A DNA stretch of 64,000 nt, from contig NW_020194562.1 in NCBI RefSeq assembly GCF_002865645.1, forward strand, positions 868,001 to 932,000, given 5' to 3'. The notes beneath the pieces were generated by a model. That model was not told where the DNA came from. It was given only the letters and a program-made list of their open reading frames with translations, and made no database searches. Position 1 is the first letter of the stretch, and every line of letters starts with the position of its first letter. The translations under genes and the position numbers were made by a program. Source of the stretch: Hyaloscypha bicolor E (lineage: Eukaryota > Ascomycota > Leotiomycetes > Helotiales > Hyaloscyphaceae). Of the stretch, positions 53,376 through 64,000 are shown piece by piece.

Positions 53376-54687
53376 TACTTTAGAGGGCGGGGAAGGGAAC
53401 GCTTAGCAAGAGGGTTCGTTCGTTTTCGGAAATTTGAAGCCAAGTTGTGATGTGGTGTTACGCAGGTGGCTGAAAGTAATTGTTTATGGACACAACATGA
53501 GCGGAGACACAGAAAGTCCTGTGCATTGAAGTGAGTCATCGTGCAACAGAACTTAGTATGGCTAAACCGCCGGTATCGGAGCATATATTTATGACAGACA
53601 CGCATGGCCAACTGTTGGCCTGTTGAAATAGCTCTCAACTTGGACTATCCTGTGTAAAACCCTTTCAATTACAAACCTCGAGTGCTCACACCCTAGGAAT
53701 AATTTAAAACTTGAGCCATTGATTGATGGAGCATCGACCAGGTGGTAAATTGATGTTAATCTTGATAATGTCCAAGTCATGTACAGAAGTCTCGAAAGCC
53801 CTGTTGATATAAGTTTTGAGATTTGCTGCATCATTTAACAGGGAATTTATCAAGCACGAATTAGTTCAGATGCATAATTGTTGTTCATCCATCCCCCACT
53901 AGCCGTTTCGCTGGCCCAAATAATGCCCCCAGAACACTTCAAATTTTCAAGTATTCGTCATCACCCAAAGCTCTCTTATGATAAAACAATTCCTATTTCG
54001 GTACCTCTAATTGTAATATTTTGACTCTTTTTGATCATAAATAGGGGCCGTGTTCTACAAATTTGAAGGGTTTAGGGTTACGGTTAATGTCGGAAGCGAA
54101 GCACAGAATTACGGAATAGTGAATTAGGGACCATTCTCCAGTCAAATAAGCCAGATAGATACAATGCGGCAAAATTTTCATTACTTTATTCCGCTCTGCA
54201 AGCCGAGGGACCCCGGACAACGGCGAAGATGTGCTCTGGGGGAGGCTCCTGCTTCGCTTAATTTATATCCCGCACCTTTTGAGGTCCAGCACTCGGTACC
54301 TTAGAAATACAGGGGCTTCAAGGGACAGGTCCCGGCACAGACCCCTCTAGTTTGGTCGCACTGGTGCTGCGATCCACTAACTCGTCGCCCCGCTCCTGGT
54401 ATATTTTCAACCGCATGGAAGCAGCTCGCCTCGCACTCTGTTTACTTCCTAGTCGGAACACTGGATGTGAAGGAGTCGGAGGACCATGGCCAATCGTGAA
54501 CATGAGGCTGCGAAGATTGCGGTGGGGGCTTAGCCTCCAGCCACCAGTGGCAGTGCCAACTCGATGGGGATGACCACCCACCTTCAAACCCGCAGCAAAT
54601 TTGTTGGGACAGTGATTATTCTTTCAACTCTTCTCTTCAATTGACAGGGACTTGTCTCAGGGAGCTTCACGTCCCCCTTTTGCCAGA
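53376..54687. other. Gene-free region upstream of the HET gene
   Basis: 1.3 kb with short open frames only. No MITE arms or RNA gene recognised. The right end is the promoter and leader of the HET-domain gene. Confidence 0.45.
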
Positions 54688-57074
54688 ATGCGTCTTATCA
54701 ACACATCCACTCTCACGCTGGAGATGTTCTTTGGCAAGGCTGTGCCAGATTATGCGATCCTCTCTCACAGATGGAATGATGTCGAAGTGTCATTCCAAGA
54801 CTTGCAAGACGGTGAAGGCGAAAAAATGGCCGCGTACTCCAAGATACAGAGGTGCTGTGCTCAGGCACAGTTAGATGGGTGGCAATACGCTTGGATTGAT
54901 TCCTGTTGTATTGACAAAACGAGCAGTGCTGAGTAGGACGAGCCATTCTCTATTTCTCAAACTTGATCTATTATCCTCTTACACCCTTTTCGTCTCGTTC
55001 CTAACAAGGAGTCCCTTGACCGACTGAAGAGGCGTTAAGCTATCTCATTCTTCTTCTTGTTATCGTCTCTTGAAGGCAATTGCTGACTGATCGATTGTGC
55101 AGGCTCTCAGAAGCCATTAATTCCATGTATTCATGGTACAAGGAGTCACAAGTATGCTATGCATATTTGGCCGACGTCAGGAGAGGAGAAACTCTTCAGG
55201 ACGACTTGAGGGGAGGCAACTGGTTTACAAGAGGCTGGACTCTACAAGAGCTTCTCGCGCCTTCATCGGTTGTTTTCTTCGATACAAACTGGAACGATGT
55301 TGGTACAAAGGGAAGCTTGGTGGATATTATCTCAGAGATTACTGGGATCGATGATTTTGTCAACTTCGAAGGAGCCTGTGTGGCCAAAAAAATGTCCTGG
55401 GTGGCCAAAAGAGAAACTACAAGAGTTGAGGATATGGCATACTGTCTTTTGGGCCTGTTTAATGTGAATATGCCACCTCTTTACGGAGAAGGAGAGAGGT
55501 CTTTCATGAGACTACAACTGGAAATCTTGAGGACTTCGGATGACGAATCCATCTTTGCATGGGATGCGGGATATGACTCGTGGGATCACGAGGGTTCTGT
55601 GGATACGCTCCAGAATCTCAATTCTGGGCTCCTAGCAACGACACCCAAATACTTCATGAATTTGGGCAGCATCAGGCCACTGAAACGAACGGATCGCGGT
55701 AATGATCTTTTCAGCGGAGACGCCCAGCCCTTCTCAATAACCAATAAGGGTTTGCATATATCATTAGTTCTGATTCAGGCTCGTAGATCTGACGAAGGCC
55801 TCTTCTTAGCCCCTTTAAAATGTTTATGGGCTGGCAAGAATGGAGAAGAGGATCTTATTCCAACAGTACAGCTGCGGAAATCAGTGGAAGGAGTCGAGAT
55901 ATACACGCGCGTGGCAAGATTTACGAGTCGATCCGGAAGTTTTGAAAATTTGTTGATGCTAAACTATGATGATATAAACCTCAAACGGCGATCATCAAAC
56001 AGACTCTCGCACAAATACATTTATGTCAACAAAGGACGAAGCTATCAACTCAAGCGTTCACTAAACATAAAGGGTTGGGAGTTTTTTGTCAAATTGTCGT
56101 CTCTGAAAGACCACGGGTTTGCGATATCCCAATATGATCAACTGGACTTAAAACTCAATCCAGAGGATTCGGTGGACGAAGCAAGATTGGTTATCAAATG
56201 CTTCCATGGAATCGTTGCTGGACTTCGGTTTGTAAACGGAACTGGAGAAACCATCGTCTTGGCCATAATCGTTGAAAATGGTTACGCCCCTTCCTTATTA
56301 ATGCTAACACCAGACTCGAATGAGAAACTTGAGAATATTACAAGTTCTCTCTTTGACTTATGTGTTGGGACTACTTCAATTGCATCGAACGTCGGCTCGG
56401 TAGTCGCGGCATGCACAATGACTCATACTGCATCGTCTGGTTCCGAAAATACTGGCGAAATTGAGAGCTATGTGCCTCATCAAAGTCCTCCTCTGGATCG
56501 CATGTCACGACATCTGAGGAATGGAAAGTCGGTATCTGCATGTCTAAAGCACGTAACCGCCGATGGTGGTCGCCAGCAATTTTGGATAGACATTGTAATT
56601 GATGTGCAAGATGCCTTAAGATGGCCAGCTCCCGAGTGGACAAAAAGCTTGCTTCTATCAATGGCAATGAAGAATATGAAAGGAGAAAAGCAATTCTCTG
56701 GTGCCAAGACTGCCGAATCGACCAAGGAGCACCGTCGACGACGTAGAACAGCACCGGTTTCGACAACTCAGCATGCAGTTTCTGAAAAAAGAAGGGAGAA
56801 AGGAGGCAGATTTGCACGAGACGATCGATCTAGGAGTAGAGGACGGAAGAGAGACGACCGAATAATGGAAATGCCAAACAGGCCTGTTTACAGGAGGGAA
56901 GTGAGTCGGGATTATATGCAACCAGAAAGCCAAGAGTATAGCCAGGGCACTGGGAAGGAGAGAAACAGAGAAAGAAGAACTTATCATAGTTCTGGGCGTT
57001 CTGGGAGCAAAGTGAGGGTCGAGCGGGAGTGGACAAGAGAAAAGAGAGTGTCGAAGAACGGGAGGCTATTATGA
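54688..57074 (+). CDS. HET-domain (heterokaryon incompatibility) protein with basic RS-rich tail
   Basis: HET domains trigger cell death when incompatible fungal individuals fuse. Exons 54688-54932 and 55103-57074 join in phase (170-nt intron) to 738 aa. The N-terminus MRLINTSTLTLEMFFG leads into the HET blocks YAILSHRW, YAWIDSCCIDK (split near the intron) and FTRGWTLQELLAPSSVVFFD. GVAKKMSWVAKRETTRVEDM-type text and AYCLLGLFNVNMPPLYGEGE follow, as in the HET-E/HET-D/NLR-associated group. Residues about 250-560 show no recognised NACHT or repeat domain. The last 130 residues are rich in Arg, Lys and Ser (RRRRRTAPVS, RSRSRGRKRDDR), giving an SR-like tail unusual for this family. A MITE starts 24 bp after the stop. 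Confidence 0.88.
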
Positions 57075-57098
57075 GGGAAGATGAATAGTGAGCTGTTA

Positions 57099-57538
57099 CG
57101 AAGATCACGGCATAAAGTGACGGGATTACAAGGTATTTGTACTTTAACGGCACTTCGGTGTCTGTTTCTAGCGCACTCAGTTACTAAATTGCCCTATAAT
57201 TCTAGGCCATTACCCTAAAACACGCTATAAGACAGGAGCGAGGGGTACTATACCTTTTTGGGGCTTCTCCCTTGTACTTAGAAGGAATACCTCGCTAAAG
57301 AGCCCTATTATAATACCAGTTTAGCGTCCAAGCACTATTGTTGCTCTATTAGTAGCGATATTTACCCCTAGAGATCTTCTCATACCTTGCGAATGTCTTA
57401 TAGCGCCTCTTGAGATCTGCTTAGGGCGTACGGCCTAGAGTCATAGGGCTTATAGCGGGCTCAGCCCCCTAATTTTTGCCCTTGGGATGCCAAAGGGCCA
57501 AATACCCTGTAATCCAGTTACTTCATCTGTGATCTTCG
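57099..57538. mobile_element. MITE A, 440 bp, TA-flanked
   Basis: The left end CGAAGATCACGGCATAAAG and the right end (read in reverse, CGAAGATCACAGATGAAG) match over about 43 bp, with TA on both sides (57097-57098, 57539-57540). The interior matches MITE B (62170-62865) at several places, such as GGGATTAC, CTTATAGCGGGC and AGATCTTCT. No coding frame. Confidence 0.85.
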
Positions 57539-57540
57539 TA

Positions 57541-58079
57541 CAGCCAATCCTTGATGGATCACAGAAATCTGGTGGTGTCGGCAATCTTGCTACAATTAGG
57601 GGATGTAAATATCTCTCTAAACTGCGAATGTCTCTTTGACTACTCAGAGAACGAGCCTGAATGGTTGGATCACCGCTTAGGTACAAACTTTGTGGCAATT
57701 TTGCTTTGCAAATGGAATTCGGATTCCTCAGAAGCAGGCTCGAGGTGGTTCAGAACTTCAGACTGATCTTGAAGCCGTAAGGGCTTGCCCCGAGTGTGTA
57801 ATTCATACGCGTCGGTCTTTCCCTAGGACCCCAAAGTAAGATGCCGTTGACAGGATGGGTACGCCGAGAATTCGTCATCAATTGAGAGGGCGAATACTGT
57901 TGTGCCGAGCGTGAGGGACGATTAAAATAGGACTGAAGAAAATCGAGGAAGGAGTTCGAGAGGTTCAGGGATTTAATACAGAGCTTGTCTTCCCGGAATA
58001 GCGGCCAATGGAAGTTAGAAACGTTGAAAATGCCCATGTATTGAATCTAAAATTCTATTCATTCGCGTCTATTCTGAGT
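57541..58079. other. Intergenic region
   Basis: About 540 bp between MITE A and the MFS gene's 3' end; nothing recognised. Confidence 0.45.
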
Positions 58080-59833
58080 CTACACCTCGTTTCTATCCAT
58101 CAGATCCGATTCGTCCTCATCAAACATGGCGTCGACTTCAGCCAGCTTCACCGAGCCAGCAGGAAGCTTCACAAAGCACAGCCCAACCGTGGCTAGAGCA
58201 GCAATCGATGCGAGCCAGAAATATGGTAATCCCAACCATAGCCCTTTCAGCTTCATTCCTGTGGCGAAAAACCAAGCTAGTGACGGCCCTGCATATATCA
58301 TGCCAATCGTCTCAACGACGCCAATCAAAACATAAAGACTCGAGGTGTGGCGGGAGTCGACGAAAGAGGTTGCAAGCGACCTGCACAGCGGGGAGAGGCC
58401 ATCGCCAAGGGTAGCGATCACAACGCCCGAGATGACAGTCGGGATATTAAAACAGCCTAGAAGAACTGCTCCAATAGTGGTGGCAAGTATCGAGAATTGG
58501 GCCAGGGCAAGATCCTTTCTTGCGACAGTCATGCGAACCGAGGGAGAGAGGAGGAGCTTCGACAGTAATGGAAGTGCAACCAGGAGCATGAAGATACTGA
58601 CAGCGCCGCGCAATGCTAGGAGATATCCGGTTTTAGCCAGGTCCCAGTCGAAGCGCTTGCTAAAGTATTGTACGAAGAATTGGCCTCTGGCTGTGATGCT
58701 GGGGAAGTGGAGGAGGTAGGTAAGGATGATCAAGACCAGCGACACAGACTTGAACATGGAAAGGCATCTGACTCCATGCATGAAACCCTCTCGTATCTGG
58801 GATTTTGCAGACGAGATAAACGTTTCCTCTTCTAAAGTGGCATCCTTGTGGCTGTCGGGCTTTGCTTGTAAGGTTTCTGGAATGAATATCATGACGCTTG
58901 TCCCCAGAGGTATCATCACGTAGGCGATCAGCAGTGGCCTCCAGGCTGAAAAGGTCATCATAAGCTTGGACGCTACGAGTGCTCCCAGCATGGTTCCAGT
59001 TAGATATGCAACCGACATGAGGAAGAAAGCCGACGCTCTGGTATGATCAATCAGTGCAGGCTCAAACACGATTTCGTGGTAAACACACCTATTCGCATCT
59101 GGCTCCACGTCTGCAGCAAGGGCGTACAATACGGCGATCACAACGGTATATCCCCCACCAACCAAGAGGAACGCTGGGGCAACAACGATGAACTGTACGG
59201 GTATCGTATGCCAAAACCGAAGGATGCAAAAAGTCCATGTGACATTCAGCATAGTTCCGCCCAAGCAAAGGAAGAACACAGGCTTGCGCCCAATTCTGGA
59301 ACGCGCATGGAATTAGTTGAGCGCATTCGATTCATTTCATCTGATTTCGACTGGCGGTTGACGTGCACCATTAAAAAGAAATGGCGAAATGGGAATGGTG
59401 AAAGTGAATTTGGCATACCTATCAGAGAGAACACCATAGGGGAAAGCAACAATCAATCCTGCATACCTTAGCACTAAAAATACCAGTTGATTCGGTCCTG
59501 CTAACCGAAAACAGCTTCCAGCATGGAAACGATGCCGTTCAAATAAGCAAGCTGAGATTGGATCTCATCTTTCTTGCATAATTTTTCATCGATATCTGCT
59601 TGCCCTTCTACGTCATAATGTTTACGACAAATCGCGTCCTCTAGGATCCGAGTCGTGGGTACAATCATTAAGCTGCTAGCCGTACTGAGTATGAGGATCA
59701 GGAGGGAAAGGAGAAGCGCAATCGTTCGCGGTCGTTGTACCTGAAACCAGTACTTCGAAGGTGTCGGATGATCCTCATCCATTTCCGCCAGCATGGGAAT
59801 TGCCTCTTCCGACAGGGTATCATCTGAGGCCAT
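58080..59833 (-). CDS. Major facilitator superfamily transporter
   Basis: A 510-aa polytopic membrane transporter from exons 59833-59506, 59458-59419, 59295-59089 and 59037-58080, all in phase. Helix 1 is RTIALLLSLLILILSTASSL. The MFS motif A is rebuilt across introns 1-2: PYGVLSDRIGRKPVF. Further helices include FIVVAPAFLLVGGGYTVVIA, AYLTGTMLGALVASKLMM and SVSLVLIILTYLLHF. The second half has KTGYLLALRGAVSIFMLLVA and TLGDGLSPLCRSLATSF. The overall pattern resembles fungal MFS proteins of the proton-coupled tetracycline/folate-like type, often found near secondary-metabolism or stress genes. The substrate is unknown. It ends with an acidic cytosolic tail (EVDAMFDEDESDLMD). Confidence 0.9.
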
Positions 59834-62169
59834 GTTCAGAGATTGCAGGATGTGACGCGACAAAGGTGACTCCAGGTGTTGTGGTACTCTTATCGTGAGA
59901 ATTGAAGTCCAGGACGAAGTATATATTTCGCTGCCTGAAATCTATCGTCAGCCTGAGCTGTGATCGGCGAGGCGGAACTCCACTATTTTGCTTATTTCCT
60001 GCGGATTTGTGCCCAATTACAGACCCCAGTATTTCGTGCAAATGGCGACCTTCCGAAACTATCAATTTAAGTGGATTCTTCGTTGTCTCACATAATTGTC
60101 AACCTTGTCGATTGCCGGATGACCGACGGTAGTTCTAGGCCAATGAGGTAATGTTCGCTCGCTTGCTTCGGCTTGGTTCGGCTGCGTTTCAGGGGCTCAG
60201 GTTAGCCAAATAGAGGGGCCGGAGGGAAAATCGATGTTGAAATTATGCGACGATAGAACTGGCAAGACAACCTCCCTGGATAATCAGAAAGTACTGAACT
60301 TGAGAAGGGAAGGATGACAGCTCTTATCGACAGGATCGCCTAGACTTCTCGGTAACACTTACACAGCATTGGGGCGGAAACCTGCATCGATCAGCTGGCA
60401 CACAGGAGATCAGGAGGTCAGGAAACCCTTGACCTCTTGGTTCTGCAGTAAATGTCGCATCTGGGAACCTTAACATCTAAGCTTCATTTGGAAACGGCGA
60501 ATACGCAGTACGGTAGGGGCTCTATGAGCTTTTTAAACCCTTGTCAAGCCTATTCCACATGGGCAAGCGCCTTGCCCAAATCGTTAAGTCGCCCATCGCC
60601 CAAAAGGCAAATCATATATTCCCTAATTATAAATCAATACCTACACCATTTGACGTCTCCAAAATCTCGCAATAAATCTTTGATTACGTTTTAACACCCA
60701 CTTCCCCAATACGGGCTATCCGGGTTCAAATGATTTTGATCTTCTCGCTTCTGCCATGTGAACTCAATTAATGTCATTGGGAACTCTCCAAAGACATTGT
60801 TTACTTAAGAAAGAAAAATCCCCCGATGCCAGCCTCATTTCAAGAGTACGTCCTGTATTCTGCACCTGGGCCATCGCAGAATTGCTACTACTTGAGTACT
60901 ACTCTCAAAACCCTGAATTTCCCAGTTTGTGAATTTATCCTTGGCGAACTGTCAATTGTAGCCAAATGGAGTTCATTGCTCAATAGGAAGCAGTTGACTT
61001 AGTCTCTGAACCGCTTCATATCTTTGATGGAAGGGTGGATGGCAGAGTCCCAAGGCGGATGTAAAATATCGGGCGACGTGAGTAAGGAGACGTTCGAGTG
61101 GCAACAGAGGTTTACCCAGTTCGCATATACTGACCATTACTGGGTACCGAAGATGGAAAAATGAAACAGGGTTGCAGTGTAGAAAAGCGATGTGACGGAT
61201 GATCACTTGCTGAGCACTTCGAATAGAGTACGCAGATGGGACAAAGTTGAGGCGGAACAGTTTACGAGTCCCAGCACGTTTCACGGTTACTTCTATATGG
61301 TTGTTTACATCGGAAAAGACATTCATACTACAATTCTAGTCTCTAATTAGAGGCTAAACTATATAGAAGTCGATTACCTCGTGAGAACTAAAAAAGCTGT
61401 GGCGGTAAATTGATGTTGCTGGCGGGGTTATGGCCACCACAGCGCTGCTAATGAAGTGGTAGGACAGTTGCGAAGGACGTAGAAAGCTATGACACTTCGA
61501 GCCCTTCATAACACAGAAAAAACATCCTGATCTGATATCCTCATCCCATCGAACTATCCACAATATTGTGCCATCGTGGTTGACAACGAATTGTTTCAGT
61601 GGTGTGGACGAAATGCTAACTAGGAGAGCTCGGCGAGCGGTTGTTGAAGTACTAGGTCCATCTCTTATTCCATCCCTAGCCTTAGCCGTCGATATTGGAG
61701 CGCTGGTCAGACGTCGAAACAATCTTTCCATGTTCACAGCAAGGGTCCGGTACGTGCAATCATAAGATACCGAACCCACGAGCTGAGTAATGGAAGCTGC
61801 TACATCCCTCCACATTGGTCCTAAACCAGCGCCTTCTAGTTGAAATATTTCGGACAGTACTTCCGATTGACCTTGCATCTGATTCTCTAAATGATCCGGG
61901 ACCTTAATGGCCGTTATTCTAGGGACCGTAAAGTGCGACCCAAGGCCCACCACTTGGCCTTCATGACAAAGTCTTCCTCAAGGAATACGACGTCATCTTT
62001 GGGGATTTTTAAAACTCTTCTTTCGATGCGTTCCAGGTAATGAAGTTGCAGTAACGCAACTCAGGAGACCATGACGGGACTCTAACGAAGTTGTATCCCA
62101 ATTTACTAAGATCGCCAGTATGTTATATTAGAAATGTGATATGGCGGCGTGAGATAGTTTGAAAAGGTA
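59834..62169. other. Gene-poor region with one unassigned open frame
   Basis: 2.3 kb. A minus-strand 199-codon frame (61354-61953) starts at a GTG and includes GQSEVLSEIFQLEGAGLGPM and WRDVAASITQLVGSVS, which faintly recalls fungal DUF3176-type membrane proteins. No upstream exon, transmembrane tail or start could be found, so it is treated as a possible gene relic only. Confidence 0.3.
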
Positions 62170-62865
62170 CGGAGATTGCGGCATAAAGTGACGGGATTAC
62201 CAGGCATTTGTACCGCAAGTTCACTTTCAGGCAACTTTCTACCACACTCACCCACTAAAGTTCCCTATATTTCCAGGCTACCCACCCGTAAGCACACTAT
62301 AAACTATAAACAACGGGTACCACACCTTTACGAGCCCGGCCTCAAAAGTCCGTGTTTTTAGCGATATTTTCAGGCATCGCAAAACCAAAGTCTCCCACTT
62401 CACTTGACAAATATACAACAACTATTAATTGTGACCTATTATAATTTACATACATATAATTAAAGAAGCTAGAGTGGGTTTTAAAACTCTTTTAAAGCGA
62501 TTTAGAGAATAAGATAAAAGGCACAAAATTGGGTTTGGCATTCGCTTCTTAGCGAAATGCCCTAAAAACACGGACTTTTGAGGGTGGGCTCGTTAGAAGA
62601 CATATCCCCTGTACTTATAGGGGAAGGGTCGCTAATGGACCTCTCATGGCGCCCAAGCGCTGTGGTTGCTTTGCCAGCAACAAATAACCCTTGAAGATCT
62701 TCTATGACCCTGTAAATGTCTCACAGCCCTTGTTTTAGGACTTCAGGCCTAGAATTAGAAGGCTTATAGCGGGCGTAGTACCTTAAACCACACCCTGGAG
62801 CCCGCCAAGACCCCTACGCGAGCATAAATGCCCTGTAATCCCGTCACTTTATGCCGCAATCTTCG
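62170..62865. mobile_element. MITE B, related to MITE A, carrying a nested element
   Basis: Ends CGGAGATTGCGGCATAAAG and, reversed, CGAAGATTGCGGCATAAAG match over about 40 bp (through GTGACGGGATTAC). TA flanks at 62168-62169 and 62866-62867. Without the nested insert it is about 430 bp, the size of MITE A, and shares its interior words in the same order. Confidence 0.87.
62331..62593. mobile_element. MITE C nested inside MITE B
   Basis: The arms 62341-62361 and 62562-62582 are perfect 21-bp inverted repeats (CTCAAAAGTCCG...). The match continues outward through CGAGCCC to flanking TA (62329-62330 and 62594-62595). The interior is AT-rich. MITE A has no such insert at the equivalent place. 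Confidence 0.85.
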
Positions 62866-62867
62866 TA

Positions 62868-64000
62868 GAGTACCAGGGTCAAAATACCTTATATTCCCGA
62901 TATTTAATGTTGCCTCCTTTGTATATGAATAAAGTCTATTCGCGAATAAATAAAATTCATGGTTGGGCTGGGACACACCTTTAAATAAATATAAAAAGGG
63001 GAATTCTATTAATTATTACAACCTTTTCTAAACATTAAACGCCAACTTCAACCTAACTATTTTTTTATGTTTCTAATGTTTAAAACAGGACCTCCTAAAG
63101 CAATCTTGATACGAAATCTGACTAGTAAACAACCACCGAGAATGACAACCGAGCCTTACAATGAGCGCCGTCAAAAATATTAATTGTTCCTTCCTAAGTC
63201 GTACACTTAGGACCTGAGCGTGCCTCTCGTCGATCATTGAGCCCTAGCCAATTACAGGGTAGCTTGATTGATTGTTAGATCGAGCGATCTGACGGCTTTG
63301 TCTTGGATTTAGGAATTTGGTTTAGAAGGTGGTGACGGCGGGGGTCGCGTTCTCAGTGACTCCCGTTTTGGTTAAGCTATTGGTTGTGAGCAGCGGTGTT
63401 TCAATAGAAATACAGAGAAGAAGGAGATATACATTTTTTGGCCCTGAGGTGTGGATCCAGGTTCAGTGCCGGGCATGGCTGCGCTGTTGGTTTCGTAAGT
63501 ACAAGAAGATGAAAAACGGAGCAGGGAAGAGGCCTCACACTTGAGATAGAGCTACGACTCCAGGATTTGCAGTCACCGCTGCTGGTGCGCTGCAAATTTC
63601 GTGAGCATGATTTACATTTTGAAGGGGAGGGTGCCCGTACATCACGGGTCCTCCAATCGGACCAAAATTCCTTGTTGGGGATGGGCAGCTGATCCCGTTA
63701 GCAGAGGTGAAGTAAAAATAAGGGAAATTAGAGAGTACCCGCTAGAACTAGGTCCGCGATATTGCCTAGTGCTATTCATGTTGTTAGTATTCTCATGTTT
63801 GGGGAGAGAGCGGAACCAACTGTTGGGATTGGGCGGTGGCTCCCCGTCGAGAACCCCAGATCTGGGATCCAGATGCCCATGGTATCTCGTGGCGAGCTGA
63901 CATTGATGCTTGCGCCACGAAGGAGTTGGGTAACCGCTCTGCTGCTTGTTTGGGTGCCCGGAGTGCTGAAGACCGATGAGGATGAGAAGAACGCCAGTTG
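62868..64000. other. Right-edge non-coding stretch
   Basis: 1.1 kb; 62880-63070 is AT-rich. Short open frames near 63329-63544 and 63601-63900 have no protein character. The window may end upstream of a gene that is not visible. Confidence 0.45.

Noticed and set aside
61354..61953. 199-codon minus-strand frame with faint DUF3176-like text
   Set aside because: GTG start, no upstream exon, no membrane segments; kept only as a remark in the region entry.
63329..63900. Open frames near the right edge
   Set aside because: Low protein character and no neighbouring exon signals; the region looks non-coding.

Overview
This window comes from a filamentous ascomycete (Pezizomycotina). The evidence is short GT-AG introns (mostly 40-75 nt, often with a CTAAC-type branch site), Zn2Cys6 transcription factors, a HET-domain protein, a fungal lanosterol synthase, an AzgA-type permease relic, and transposon DNA with the C-to-T/G-to-A decay typical of repeat-induced point mutation (RIP). 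Gene content feels Leotiomycete-like, but that is an impression and was not tested. Gene models were spliced by hand; exon ends were checked for reading phase.

Left part (1-22.2 kb) is mostly conserved genes: a transcription factor with two C2H2 fingers plus a Zn2Cys6 cluster (-), SGT1 co-chaperone (-), lanosterol synthase ERG7 (-) head-to-head with the meiotic nuclease SPO11 (+), a broken unrecognised gene, an AzgA purine-permease pseudogene interrupted by a retrotransposon gag fragment, a conserved hypothetical gene, UBC7 (-), a Ca3427-like binding protein (+) and a small FAM210/DUF1279-like membrane protein (+).

Centre (22.3-32.4 kb) is an accessory block. It opens with a decayed copy of the last exon of nucleoside diphosphate kinase (NDK). 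A 272-bp MITE and a RIP-degraded 2.4-kb pogo/Fot1-class transposon follow, sharing one TA. Then come an F-box-like gene, a chromodomain retroelement relic, a 182-bp duplicated block and an intact 1,111-codon tyrosine-recombinase/zinc-finger gene. The block ends at the intact NDK gene, in the same orientation as the decayed exon. This layout resembles site-specific integration into a gene 3' end, which is the most interesting hypothesis here.

Next (32.8-38.9 kb) come glucosidase II alpha (+), a fungal MscL-type channel (-) and a YAR1-type ribosomal chaperone (+). A 687-bp MITE with about 100-bp inverted arms fills the divergent promoter between the last two.

The right part (39-64 kb) is gene-poor and accessory. 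It holds two copies of a convergent two-gene unit (kinase-like protein plus small Cys-rich protein) separated by an amidohydrolase pseudogene, then a frameshifted GNAT gene, a Zn2Cys6 regulator, an intact GNAT gene, a HET-domain gene and an MFS transporter. Two related TA-flanked MITEs are present, one with a third MITE nested inside it. No rRNA, CRISPR or convincing tRNA was seen.
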